DNA of 64,000 nt from Verrucomicrobiota bacterium. Its GTDB lineage: Bacteria > Verrucomicrobiota > Verrucomicrobiia > Palsa-1439. The notes beneath the pieces are model-generated. The model saw only the letters and a list, made by a program, of their open reading frames with translations, was not told where the DNA came from and ran no database searches. The number at the start of each line of letters is the position of its first letter. Within the stretch, counting starts at the first letter, position 1. Of this stretch, positions 27,896 to 36,158 are shown piece by piece. The stretch covers positions 1 through 64,000 of the forward strand of contig PLTX01000060.1 in the NCBI GenBank assembly GCA_003164675.1. Reading direction: 5' to 3'. The position numbers and the translations under genes were made by a program.

Positions 27896-28708
27896 CTAGA
27901 GAACGACCGTGACGGCGCCGGCCGCCTCGGGGACGATGGCCCGTTTCCCGTCGAGCAACTTCACCGGGCCAGTAATTGTCAGCACGCGCCCGGGCAGCAA
28001 TTGATCGACGTGCAGACCGGTCAACTCGTTTTCGCCCAACACGACCTGAATCTCGCCGGTGCCATCCTGAATGCTTAACCGACAGCTCTTGTTGTCGTTA
28101 TCGATGCCAGAGATGGTGCCGGAAATAACCACGATCCGGCCCACCCAATCCTCCTTGATTTTACCGATGAGGGTCTGCGGCAGCGCGGGAGGGGGAGTGG
28201 CGGTCGCTGAAGGGGCCGGAGACGTAGTGGCTTGGGGTGGTGAATTGGTGGAAACGGCGGCCGTGGAGGCAGCGCTCACGAGGTCGATGGCATCGGGCCC
28301 GGAGATTTGCAGTTCCAGAGTACCCCGATAGAGTTTCACCGTGACCTTGGCTCGGATGAGGTTGCCGACCTTCACCTTCGTGGCGAGTTCGGGCTGCATG
28401 TTTGACCAGTAAATCAGCGGAACCGTGGCGTTGCCTTGCGTGAGACTGACGATATAGGGAGCACCCCCACCGGACGGCTCTCGTATGGCCGAGACGACCG
28501 CCTGAACGGTAACAGTCTGGTTGGTGACTGAGAGGTTAATCCTCGGAATTGGGGTGAGGGCTTCCTCCGCCGAGAGGGGGGGGACGAGGACAGCCAAATT
28601 CGTCCAGACGATGGCGACAAAAATGGGCAACAACCAGGGTGGGCGCAAGTCACCCACAGAAGTGATTCTGCCAGGAAAGCGGCGCCAATCGAGCATCGGT
28701 TTCAGCAT
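27896..28708 (-). CDS. Exported protein with two OB-fold-like domains
   Basis: A 270-residue protein. The start at 28708 has GGAG upstream (11 bases) and places a membrane or signal helix (LLPIFVAIVWTNLAVLV) at about residues 24-40. The first beta-rich domain (about 55-135) includes VTVQAVVSAIREP and GNLIRAKVTVKLYRGTLELQI. A Pro/Ala/Thr linker of about 40 residues follows, then a second OB-like domain with VGRIVVISGTISGID, CRLSIQDGTGEIQVVLGE and LLPGRVLTITGPVKL. It resembles in kind, not in detail, the secreted OB-fold pair at 11.5-12.9 kb. It is divergent from the pilus cluster that begins at 28894. Function unknown. Confidence 0.75.
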   Translation of the reverse strand: MLKPMLDWRRFPGRITSVGDLRPPWLLPIFVAIVWTNLAVLVPPLSAEEALTPIPRINLSVTNQTVTVQAVVSAIREPSGGGAPYIVSLTQGNATVPLIYWSNMQPELATKVKVGNLIRAKVTVKLYRGTLELQISGPDAIDLVSAASTAAVSTNSPPQATTSPAPSATATPPPALPQTLIGKIKEDWVGRIVVISGTISGIDNDNKSCRLSIQDGTGEIQVVLGENELTGLHVDQLLPGRVLTITGPVKLLDGKRAIVPEAAGAVTVVL

Positions 28709-28893
28709 TTCTTGCGTTTCTCCAGCTTGTGCGGAGGGAACTCCTCGCGCCAGCCTGATTGATTGTTTCAGTGAATCAGCGACGCCGCAAGAAAAAACTT
28801 GACCCCAAATCTCATCGAGGCGCCGTGGCATGTTAGCTGCTCGATACAGGGCAGAATTCTGTTCGATGGCAACAATGAACTGACGAGAGGGGA

Positions 28894-30102
28894 ATGGCGA
28901 GTTTCATCTATCAAGCGCGCGATGCCTCCGGGCGTCCGATTAAAGGCGACATCGAGGCGGTAGACACACAAGCGGCGGCTTTGTCGCTGATGGATCGCGG
29001 CCTAATGGTCGTTTCCTTACGCGCGGGGGCCATACACAAGACGGGACGGAAGCGTCGTCAGCGCAAGGTGAAGGCCCAGGATTTGGTCGTATTCACCCGG
29101 CAGTTGGCGACGATGATGGACGCGGGATTGCCGCTCGTGCAGTCGTTGACAGCGTTGGAAGAACAGACGGACAGCCCGTCATTGAAGCCCGTGGTGCGCC
29201 AGACGACCGAGCAGGTGGAGCAAGGGCATGCGTTTTCCGAGGCGTTGGCGGAGCATCCCAAGGTGTTCAACAAGTTGTACGTGAGCATGGTGGAAGCCGG
29301 GGAAACGGGCGGGTTACTGGCGGAAATTCTGGATCGCCTCGCGTGTTATCTCGAGGCAAGTTCTCGCCTGAAGAAGAAAGTGAAATCGGCGATGACCTAT
29401 CCGGTGATCGTGTGTTTCGTTGCCTTGGGCATCGCCCTGTTTCTGATCGTCAAAGTGATTCCGATTTTTGGCGGTATTTACAAGGACTTCGGTGCCCAAT
29501 TGCCGGCCCCCACGCAGATCCTCATTGATATCAGCGATTTTGTTCGTACGTACTTCATTCTCGCGATGGGCTCGCTGGCGGGACTCGTCTTTGCCATTGT
29601 CAAATTCAAACGCACCCGAAGAGGTACCGCACTGTGGGACCGTATGAAGCTGCGGTTGCCCGTGTTTGGGAAGCTCGTCCACAAGATTTGCATCTCGCGA
29701 TTCTCACGGACGTTTGCTGCCCTGCTGCGCAGCGGCGTGCCCATTTTGGAGACACTGCGCATTGTCGGCCAATCATCGGGGAACACGGTGGTGGAAGCCG
29801 CGGTTGCCAAAACCGCCAACAGCATTGAGCACGGCGACAATCTGGCCGTGGCCCTGGGACAACATAAGATTTTTCCGCCAATGTTAGTAAGGATGATTTC
29901 CGCAGGTGAGCAGACTGGCAAGGTGGACGTCATGCTGGAGAAAATCTCGGATTTCTACGACGAAGAAATCGAAGCCACGTTGGCGGGGTTGACATCGTTG
30001 ATCGAACCCTTGCTGATCGTATTTCTCGGCGTGGTGGTTGGCAGCATCGTCATTTGCATGTTTTTACCGATCTTCAAACTGAACCAAATCGTTCAATTTT
30101 AG
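28894..30102 (+). CDS. PilC/GspF inner-membrane platform protein
   Basis: A 402-residue type II secretion F family protein and the first gene of the pilus-like cluster. After an N-terminal FIYQARDASGRPIKG domain come two homologous halves (about 70-193 and 275-395). Each has the F-domain helices, with FTRQLATMMDAGLPLVQSL and ISRFSRTFAALLRSGVPIL as the repeated signature, and three membrane helices (about 168-190, 222-242 and 370-395). It is expected to couple the cytoplasmic ATPase to pilin assembly. The ribosome binding site GAGAGGGGA is strong. No PilB/PilT ATPase gene is next to it, which is unusual for a complete system. Confidence 0.93.
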   Translation: MASFIYQARDASGRPIKGDIEAVDTQAAALSLMDRGLMVVSLRAGAIHKTGRKRRQRKVKAQDLVVFTRQLATMMDAGLPLVQSLTALEEQTDSPSLKPVVRQTTEQVEQGHAFSEALAEHPKVFNKLYVSMVEAGETGGLLAEILDRLACYLEASSRLKKKVKSAMTYPVIVCFVALGIALFLIVKVIPIFGGIYKDFGAQLPAPTQILIDISDFVRTYFILAMGSLAGLVFAIVKFKRTRRGTALWDRMKLRLPVFGKLVHKICISRFSRTFAALLRSGVPILETLRIVGQSSGNTVVEAAVAKTANSIEHGDNLAVALGQHKIFPPMLVRMISAGEQTGKVDVMLEKISDFYDEEIEATLAGLTSLIEPLLIVFLGVVVGSIVICMFLPIFKLNQIVQF

Positions 30103-30179
30103 AGTCCCGCCGCCTGGAGCAGCAGGCGGACGCGCGAAGCGGGCGAATGGCTGCGAGGGAACGTGACTGGAGGAACTAG

Positions 30180-31709
30180 ATGGCGAAGATAATCATAGTC
30201 GATGATGACCCGGCGATGGTGGCCGTGCTCTCGGAAGTCTTGCGGGAGCACCGCCATGAGGTGATCCCGGCGAGCAGCCCGGAGCGCGCGTTGCAACTGG
30301 TGAGGGATGAGTCTCCGGATCTGGTGTTGGCGGACGTCGAGATGCCGGAAGGCAAGCCGCTGGGGTTGAAGTTGTTACAACAGGTGAAGGAACATAATCG
30401 CTCCATTCCCGTGGTCATGATCACGGGACAGGGCACCAAGGAGCGCGCGGTGCAGGCGCTTCGGGCCGGTGCGCAGGATTTTATCGAGAAACCGTTCCAA
30501 ATCGACGAGTTGGTCAAGCGCGTCGATAACGCGCTCGTTCAGCAGAAAGCTGTGCATGCCCTCGAGGAAAACGTCGAACTCCGCCGTCAACTGCAGGAAA
30601 AGTTTCGTTTTGATTCGATGATCGGCACCACGGCCTGCATGGAGTCGGTGTATCGCCTCATCGAGCGCGTGGCCAACACCGATTCCACCGTGCTTATTCT
30701 TGGCGAAAGTGGCACGGGCAAGGAACTGGTTGCCCGCGCGCTTCACTATAACAGCCGCCGCGCGGCCATGCCGTTCGTCGCTGTCAATTGCAGTGCCCTT
30801 CCCGAGCACCTGCTCGAGTCGGAGCTGTTCGGTCATCGCAAGGGCGCCTTTACCGGGGCGGCCTTCGACAAGTTGGGCCTGTTCCAACATGCCGATGGCG
30901 GCACGATTCTTCTGGATGAAATCGGGTCCATGGCGCCGAGTCTGCAGAGCAAGCTGTTACGCTTTCTTCAGGATAAGGAACTACGCCGGGTAGGGGACAC
31001 CGACACGATCAAAGTCGACGTCCGCGTTCTGGCGTCGACCAACGAGCCGCTCCAGCAGAAGATGGTCGAGAAGTCGTTTCGGGAAGACCTCTATTACCGC
31101 ATCAGCGTCATCCCGGTCCAACTCCCGCCGTTGCGCGATCGCACCGAAGACATCCCGCTGTTGGTGACGCATTTCATTCAACAAATCTCTCAACGACAGG
31201 GAATCGTGCCGCCGCGTTTCTCCGACGAGGTGATGGGCGTGTTGAAGAGCTATCGCTGGCCCGGCAATGTGCGCGAATTGCAAAACGCCGTGGAACGGGC
31301 GAGCGCACTCTGTGATGGCGGCGTGGTGTTGCTCAAGGATCTGCCCGAGCGTGTGCTCGAAGCCATGGCGGGGGTCGGTGCGGTGACGCCGCGAGTGGAT
31401 CTTCAACGAAGCAGCCCTCAACCGTTTGTGGCTACGACCGGGACGAGCGAACGGATTATTGATCCGTTGCTTGCCGAGAAGGCTGCCGGCGCGGCCCAGT
31501 GGAGCCGGGGTTTGTCGCCCATGCAGCTCAAGGAGTTTCTGCATCGCCAGGAAGTTGATTACATCGAGCAGGTGATCCAGGCAGCTGGTGGCGACAAGGA
31601 GAAGGCCGCGGAGATGCTCGGAATCAGCATGGCGACGCTCTATCGGAAGCTCGCTGCCCCATGCACGGAAGACGAAGTTGAAGCTGAGAAGCTCCAGCCA
31701 TCCGCGTGA
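30180..31709 (+). CDS. NtrC-family sigma-54 response regulator (PilR-like position)
   Basis: A 509-residue activator. The receiver domain (1-115) has IIIVDDDPAM, phospho-Asp in LVLADVEMP (about 52) and FIEKPF. The AAA+ domain (about 145-385) has Walker A GESGTGKE, the sigma-54 contact loop GAFTGA, Walker B GGTILLDEIG and the arginine-finger region. The C-terminal Fis-type helix-turn-helix is DKEKAAEMLGISMATLYRKL (about 470-490). It sits between the platform gene and the twin pilin genes, as pilR-like regulators often do. It probably controls pilin expression from a sigma-54 promoter, although I found no clean -24/-12 element in front of the pilins. Confidence 0.9.
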   Translation: MAKIIIVDDDPAMVAVLSEVLREHRHEVIPASSPERALQLVRDESPDLVLADVEMPEGKPLGLKLLQQVKEHNRSIPVVMITGQGTKERAVQALRAGAQDFIEKPFQIDELVKRVDNALVQQKAVHALEENVELRRQLQEKFRFDSMIGTTACMESVYRLIERVANTDSTVLILGESGTGKELVARALHYNSRRAAMPFVAVNCSALPEHLLESELFGHRKGAFTGAAFDKLGLFQHADGGTILLDEIGSMAPSLQSKLLRFLQDKELRRVGDTDTIKVDVRVLASTNEPLQQKMVEKSFREDLYYRISVIPVQLPPLRDRTEDIPLLVTHFIQQISQRQGIVPPRFSDEVMGVLKSYRWPGNVRELQNAVERASALCDGGVVLLKDLPERVLEAMAGVGAVTPRVDLQRSSPQPFVATTGTSERIIDPLLAEKAAGAAQWSRGLSPMQLKEFLHRQEVDYIEQVIQAAGGDKEKAAEMLGISMATLYRKLAAPCTEDEVEAEKLQPSA

Positions 31710-32077
31710 GGTCGCGTTCCGCGCCCACGTGAGTGGCGTTGCCACAACGTGGCTCACGCCAACGCGGTCACGCAACGGCCTGGCGACGTCGACCAGTTTC
31801 GGAAGTGTGCACCACCTGTGACAGCACCCCGTTCGGCAGCGGACGCCGCGAACAGGCTTGTTCACGTGTCGGCACAATTGTGTACGGCATGTGTGTTATA
31901 TGCGCCCATGGCTTGCAGAACTGCAAGAATTCTCAGGTTTGGGTGCAGGAAAGCGGCAAAGCTTCAAGAATGAGCAGGTGAGAACGGGCTCCCGCGCTCA
32001 AGGTGCTTGCTGGCATCAATGCTGCTAAAAAACATGACATGGAAACACAAAACTCCAAAGAAGGTGAGGTGAATCAG
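31710..32077. other. Leader region of the twin pilin genes
   Basis: About 370 bases without a gene. It contains an imperfect inverted repeat near 31730-31760 (CGTGAG ... CTCACG) just after the regulator gene. The sequence CATGGCTTGCAGAACTGCAA near 31910 resembles a sigma-54 site, but GG and GC are 11 rather than 10 bases apart. A TTATAT near 31900 lacks a matching -35. Confidence 0.4.
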
Positions 32078-32464
32078 ATGATCAACAATATCCGCAATGA
32101 CCGTTCGGCGTTTACCCTGGTTGAAATCATGATCGTGGTTGCCATCATTGGGCTGCTCGCCGCACTTGCGGTCCCGGGCTTCGTCAAAGCCCGCAAACAG
32201 TCTCAAGGTCGCCGCATTCTCAATGACTGCCGTCAACAGGACGCCGCCATTGATCAATGGGCGCTCGAGACAGGCCAGACAGACGGTGCTACCGTCAACA
32301 CGACTGGCGCGCAAACGTACTTGAAGACAACGTGGAAGACGCAGGACCTGCTCGGTAACTCCTTCGGGCCATCCACCATGGTTGTGGGGACCGGACAGAT
32401 CCTCATTTCCACCGCGACCAAGAGTTCGTTGGCTAACGTCGGTATTGACTGGGGTCCGTACTAA
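32078..32464 (+). CDS. Major pilin/pseudopilin-like protein, twin 1
   Basis: A 128-residue prepilin. ATG 32078 has GGTGAGGTG upstream. A short basic leader ends in RSA, followed by the processed N-terminus FTLVEIMIVVAIIGLLAALAV with Glu at +5. The residue before the cut is Ala, not the usual Gly. A compact soluble domain follows, with a conserved VDGAT-like stretch and the C-terminal ending GIDWGPY. It closely resembles twin 2 at 32585 in length, leader and C-terminus. Probable role: main subunit of the fibre assembled by the cluster. A strong hairpin between the twins may set their ratio. Confidence 0.88.
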   Translation: MINNIRNDRSAFTLVEIMIVVAIIGLLAALAVPGFVKARKQSQGRRILNDCRQQDAAIDQWALETGQTDGATVNTTGAQTYLKTTWKTQDLLGNSFGPSTMVVGTGQILISTATKSSLANVGIDWGPY

Positions 32465-32510
32465 AGTGGGACCCAGGCGCGAGCGCGCGAGCGCTTGATG
32501 TTTGAACCGC

Positions 32511-32542
32511 CAGAGGCAGGAGGGCCATCCCTCCTGCTTCTG
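32511..32542 (+). promoter_or_regulatory. Strong hairpin between the twin pilin genes
   Basis: A 14-base-pair stem with one G-U pair (CAGAGGCAGGAGGG with CCCTCCTGCTTCTG) and a CCAT loop lies 47 bases after the first pilin stop. There is no T run, so it may be a 3' stabiliser or partial attenuator that gives more mRNA for twin 1, rather than a full terminator. Confidence 0.65.
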
Positions 32543-32584
32543 TTGTAAACAGGGGGAATTCAAACCGGAGTGGAGGTGGATCCG

Positions 32585-32968
32585 ATGCGACGAAAGGCGC
32601 TTGGTCAGGCCCAGGCGTTTACCCTTACAGAAATCATGCTCGTTGTGGGGCTGATTGGGTTGCTTGCCGCGATCATGGTTCCCGGTTTCATCCGGAACCG
32701 CAAGTTGTCACAAGGGCGACGCATCGTGAACGACGCTCGCGTGATCGACGCCGCGATCAACGGCTGGGCGATGGAGGTAGGAGCGGTAGACGGCTCCGCC
32801 GTGGATCTTGCGGCGGCTGGCCAGTACACCCAGCGGGGGACCATCAACACCACGGATCTGCTGGGGAACCCTTACGGCATCGGTTACGTCGGGAGTAACC
32901 AAGTGACGGTTTCCCCGACAACGAAATCCGCCCTTTCGGCAGTGAGTATCGACTGGGGCTCGTACTGA
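32585..32968 (+). CDS. Major pilin/pseudopilin-like protein, twin 2
   Basis: A 127-residue prepilin read from ATG 32585, which has GTGGAGGTGG upstream; a GTG at 32570 is less likely. The leader ends in QAQA, followed by FTLTEIMLVVGLIGLLAAIMV, with Ala before the cut and Glu at +5. The soluble domain shares KLSQGRRIVNDARVIDAAINGWAME in pattern with twin 1 and ends in VSIDWGSY against VGIDWGPY. It is a tandem duplicate, diverged mainly in the middle. The two may form a heteropolymer or be alternative subunits. Confidence 0.88.
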   Translation: MRRKALGQAQAFTLTEIMLVVGLIGLLAAIMVPGFIRNRKLSQGRRIVNDARVIDAAINGWAMEVGAVDGSAVDLAAAGQYTQRGTINTTDLLGNPYGIGYVGSNQVTVSPTTKSALSAVSIDWGSY

Positions 32969-33057
32969 AGCCAGGAAAGTTTTGCCCGTTATCCTTGGGG
33001 GAGCGATCAAAGTGATGGCACATCAGATGCTAGATAGTGGGGGGGCGCTAAAAGACC

Positions 33058-34197
33058 ATGTTTCTTCACGTTAACAAGCGGCGTAAGCCCGATTTGGCAC
33101 TCGGGATCGACATCGGGGCGAGCCAGATAAAGGCGGTGCTGATTCGTCGGCAACGAGACACGTTTGAGCTCTTGGAGTACGCGGTGCATGCCCTGCCAGA
33201 CACTCCAGCCAAGGCGTACCGGGGGCCGGAATTCGTGGCCGAACTTCAGAAGGTTGTCGACACTCTCAAGACTTCCGAGCGGCGTGCGTATGTGACCATC
33301 AGCTGTAGTTCTGCGATGGTCTGCCAGGCCGAGTTTCCGCCGGTTCCGATTGAGGAAATCAAGAGTGCGCTCAAACTCAATAGCGCAGGATATCTGCGCC
33401 GCGATTTTTCGGCGTACTATCTGGATGCATTCGAGTTGAAAAAAGGCTCGCAGGATCCCAAAGCCAGGGCGAAAGGTTCTGCCAAGCCTGTCGAAGCGGC
33501 CAAGACCAAGGACGCCACCAAGACGAAGGACAAAGACAACAAGCCGAAAGACAAGGACGGCGCCAAGACAATCATCTTGGTGGGCGGCGCGAACAAGGAA
33601 GAAGTGGATGCGTGCCGCGAGGCCCTCACCGCAGCCAAAATCAAACCCCAAGTGATCGAGTTGGCCGCTGTGTCCGTTATCAATGCCTTCCACTTCAGCC
33701 ACCCCGAGATGAAGGACGAAGTCGTGGTCCTGGTCGACATTGGCGCGCGGATGACAAGCGTCAATTTTCTGCAGGGCGGCCTGCCGTTGATCACGCGCAT
33801 CATGCATTTTGGCGGTGCGCAAGTCAGCGAATACGTTGGCCAGATCCTTATGCTCAAACCCCAGGAAGCGGAGGAAGAAAAGCGCAAGATGTCCCCACCC
33901 GTGCAAGAATTGGTGAAGACCGCGATTTCGCCGCTAGCCCGGGAGATTCGCTCCTCCATCGATTTCTTCGAGCGGCAGAATGATTTGCATGTTCAGCGAA
34001 TCTACGCGTGCGGAGGTTCGGCAAGTTCCCCCCAAATGCTGGCAATCCTTGGCGAGGCGGTCGGTACACCGGTGGAATGCTGGAACGCGGTGGAGAGTCT
34101 GGATATGAGCCAATTCAACGGAGGAACGCGGCGGGTCCTTTCCATGGGGCCGTCGCTCGCCGCAGCCGTGGGAGTGGCGGTGGGCCGTTTGTCATAA
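33058..34197 (+). CDS. pilM: PilM-type actin-like ATPase of the pilus alignment complex
   Basis: A 379-residue cytoplasmic protein with the actin-like fold: LGIDIGASQIKAVLI (about residue 15, phosphate 1), VLVDIGARMTSVNFLQGG (about 226) and IYACGGSASSP (about 315). In other systems PilM binds the N-terminus of PilN and nucleotide. A Lys/Asp/Ala-rich low-complexity stretch (about residues 128-171, many KDK units) interrupts the domain, where typical PilM proteins have a short loop. It may be a flexible surface tether. The following genes are PilN-, PilO- and PilP-like in the usual order. Confidence 0.88.
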   Translation: MFLHVNKRRKPDLALGIDIGASQIKAVLIRRQRDTFELLEYAVHALPDTPAKAYRGPEFVAELQKVVDTLKTSERRAYVTISCSSAMVCQAEFPPVPIEEIKSALKLNSAGYLRRDFSAYYLDAFELKKGSQDPKARAKGSAKPVEAAKTKDATKTKDKDNKPKDKDGAKTIILVGGANKEEVDACREALTAAKIKPQVIELAAVSVINAFHFSHPEMKDEVVVLVDIGARMTSVNFLQGGLPLITRIMHFGGAQVSEYVGQILMLKPQEAEEEKRKMSPPVQELVKTAISPLAREIRSSIDFFERQNDLHVQRIYACGGSASSPQMLAILGEAVGTPVECWNAVESLDMSQFNGGTRRVLSMGPSLAAAVGVAVGRLS

Positions 34198-34207
34198 CCA
34201 ACGAGCG

Positions 34208-34876
34208 ATGACCATGATAGCGATTACGCTGAATCTGCTGGCCGAAGAACAACTGGCGCAAGAGGCCCGCGCTCGGGACCCGGTCAAACTGTTCATTGCC
34301 GTTGGTCTGGGAGTGCTGACGATAGTGGTGGCATTGGGCGGTGTGCTATCGGCCGTCCTGATGCAAAAGCGCTCCGATTTGGCAGGACTCCAATCGAAGT
34401 GGGACAAGATGAACAACGGCGGCGCGGAAGAAAGTAGTTTTCAAAAACTCAACAACTCCGCCGGAGAGATCGTCGCGATCAATCACTCGCGGGTCTTGAT
34501 TGCCCCGCAGCTGGCTTTGATGAAAGACCTCATCCCCTCATCGGTTGAGCTAACGCAGCTTGCCTTCGCGATGAGTGTGGAAAGTCCCGGCGCGGATGGC
34601 GGTGGCGATGATGGTCAGGGCCAGCATGGTGGGCATCCCAAGAAGTCCCAGCGGCTCGTAGTGCGATTGGATGGGAGAGCCTTTGGCGGCCAGCCGGAAT
34701 TGGAGGTGGACCGGTTCCTTAAGTTGCTGCGAAGCGACGCACGCTTCAGCGCGCTGGTCGAAGACATCCAATTGCGCTCGATCGCCCGTATGGCGGAGAC
34801 CGACAAGTCAGGTGTCACGAGGGATGCGGCCAGTTTTTCCATCGAATGTTGGTACAAGGAGAAGACAACGAAGTGA
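34208..34876 (+). CDS. PilN-like alignment protein
   Basis: A 222-residue bitopic protein. A cytoplasmic N-terminus ITLNLLAEEQLAQEARARDP (the INLLP-like PilM-binding tail), one membrane helix (about 28-50), a coiled-coil segment and a periplasmic ferredoxin-like domain. A Gly/Asp/His-rich loop lies near residues 127-142. The assignment rests on topology and position after pilM, since PilN sequences vary widely. ATG 34208 or 34214 are both possible. The end overlaps the PilO-like gene. Confidence 0.75.
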   Translation: MTMIAITLNLLAEEQLAQEARARDPVKLFIAVGLGVLTIVVALGGVLSAVLMQKRSDLAGLQSKWDKMNNGGAEESSFQKLNNSAGEIVAINHSRVLIAPQLALMKDLIPSSVELTQLAFAMSVESPGADGGGDDGQGQHGGHPKKSQRLVVRLDGRAFGGQPELEVDRFLKLLRSDARFSALVEDIQLRSIARMAETDKSGVTRDAASFSIECWYKEKTTK

Positions 34877-35478
34877 AAATCGCCTTCCTAAAAAAGCTGC
34901 CGAAGGAAAAGCTGCAACAGGTGGTGTTTGTCTGCATTGTTACATCGGCGACCGTCGTGGGCGTGGTGGAGTTCTACGTGCTGAAAAACTGGACCGCGCT
35001 GACCGAAACCGAGGCCAGTATTACCAAGCTCACTGACCAAATCCGGCAGGGCGAGCGCCAAGCCCGTGGAGCCCAGGAGGACGTCGGCCATCGTGCGGAA
35101 GTGAAATCGTTTGTCGAAGCGCAACAAGCGGCCATGGTTTCCGGCGATCCGTTTGCTTGGGTGGTGCGTGAGATCAGCCTGCTGGCCGAACAACATCCCG
35201 TGCGGATCTCGGCCCTGCATCCCGGCATCAAGTTGGACACGACCGAAGAATCCAAGGGCCGTACCTACACATCCGGCATCGACGTTTCAGGTACGTACGA
35301 CCAGATTGGTGCGTTTGTTCGGGACCTGGAGAATAAATTCTCCACAGCTGAAATTCGATCGCTCTCTCTGGGTGGCAACGCGGACGACAAAGGCCAGCAT
35401 GGAGCGACTCTGACTATTACCCTGCGCGTGCTACCGCCGGAACCGTCCAAGAAAACGGAGGCCAAGAAGTCAGCATGA
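34873..35478 (+). CDS. PilO-like alignment protein
   Basis: A 201-residue bitopic protein. The GTG at 34873 overlaps the stop of the PilN-like gene (GTGA) and has AAGGAG upstream; an ATG at 34846 is the alternative. It has a short basic N-terminus, one membrane helix (about 17-38), a coiled coil (about 40-75) and a periplasmic domain ending in a Lys-rich tail. Topology and order match PilO, which pairs with PilN around the secretin. Its stop overlaps the next start by four bases. Confidence 0.75.
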   Translation: MKIAFLKKLPKEKLQQVVFVCIVTSATVVGVVEFYVLKNWTALTETEASITKLTDQIRQGERQARGAQEDVGHRAEVKSFVEAQQAAMVSGDPFAWVVREISLLAEQHPVRISALHPGIKLDTTEESKGRTYTSGIDVSGTYDQIGAFVRDLENKFSTAEIRSLSLGGNADDKGQHGATLTITLRVLPPEPSKKTEAKKSA

Positions 35479-36089
35479 AGTCTCACGCTAATTCCGTCCC
35501 ATGGATACACCGCGCCAACTCGAATGGCGGTGTGGTGATCGATGCGCACACGACCGTCCGGAAGCAGGGTCGTGCTTTGCGGGTCCACGCACGGTCAGTG
35601 GATTGTCGCCCGTCATCGAGGGATGATCTTTCCGCAGCCATGAGGATGGTCGGGGTGCTGGCGTTTTGTCAGGCGATTGTATTCCTCGTGGTGTTTCTCT
35701 TTCTCTGTGCGCGAGTCGGGGCGGCCACCGAGAGCAAGTCCGGACACAGTCTTGAGTTGATCCCCTCGACGTACGCGACTCAAAACGCACGCGATCCGTT
35801 TGGAGCGCAAGTGGCTGGTTCGACGGACACGAATGGCGCCGGGATGGTCACATCCGTTAATGCCGGCACCTTGAAATTGATGGGGATTTTGTACGATGCG
35901 GCGCATCCATCCGCTCTGGTTAATGACCAGCTCTTGGAGTTGAACCGGCCGGTGAAAATGCAAACCGCTCAAGGGGAAATGGAAGTCAAGGCGTTGAAGA
36001 TCACGCGCGAACTGGTGGTGCTGCAGGTCGGGGGACAAAAGATGGAATTGCGGCTCGGTGGCGGCGAGCACAATCAGGAAGCCAGGTAA
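35475..36089 (+). CDS. PilP-like exported linker protein
   Basis: A 204-residue protein in the pilP position, translationally coupled to the PilO-like gene (ATGA). The first 55 residues are basic and unusual, so the true start may be Met at 35640, which directly precedes a signal or anchor helix (VGVLAFCQAIVFLVVFLFLCA). The mature part has NARDPFGAQ, the DPF motif typical of PilP, then a small beta domain (LKLMGILYD, ALVNDQLLELN, LVVLQVGGQKMEL). It is expected to connect PilN/PilO to the secretin. A short palindrome (36108-36123) separates it from the secretin gene. Confidence 0.7.
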   Translation: MKSHANSVPWIHRANSNGGVVIDAHTTVRKQGRALRVHARSVDCRPSSRDDLSAAMRMVGVLAFCQAIVFLVVFLFLCARVGAATESKSGHSLELIPSTYATQNARDPFGAQVAGSTDTNGAGMVTSVNAGTLKLMGILYDAAHPSALVNDQLLELNRPVKMQTAQGEMEVKALKITRELVVLQVGGQKMELRLGGGEHNQEAR

Positions 36090-36107
36090 TCCAACAAAGG
36101 CGCCGGT

Positions 36108-36123
36108 CCCGAACGTGTTCGGG
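36108..36123. repeat. Short palindrome, CCCGAA-N4-TTCGGG family, copy 2
   Basis: CCCGAACGTGTTCGGG is a 16-base inverted repeat with a four-base centre, followed by CTGGCC. It has the same design as the copies at 606-625 and 49646-49665, and lies between the PilP-like gene and the secretin gene, 35 bases before the secretin start. Confidence 0.6.
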
Positions 36124-36158
36124 CTGGCCCAGATGCTGCTGTTTCGGAGGAGGATAAC

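Noticed and set aside
31905-31930. Possible sigma-54 promoter before the first twin pilin (CATGGCTTGCAGAACTGCAA)
   Set aside because: GG and GC are 11 bases apart instead of 10, and the -24/-12 consensus is only half matched.
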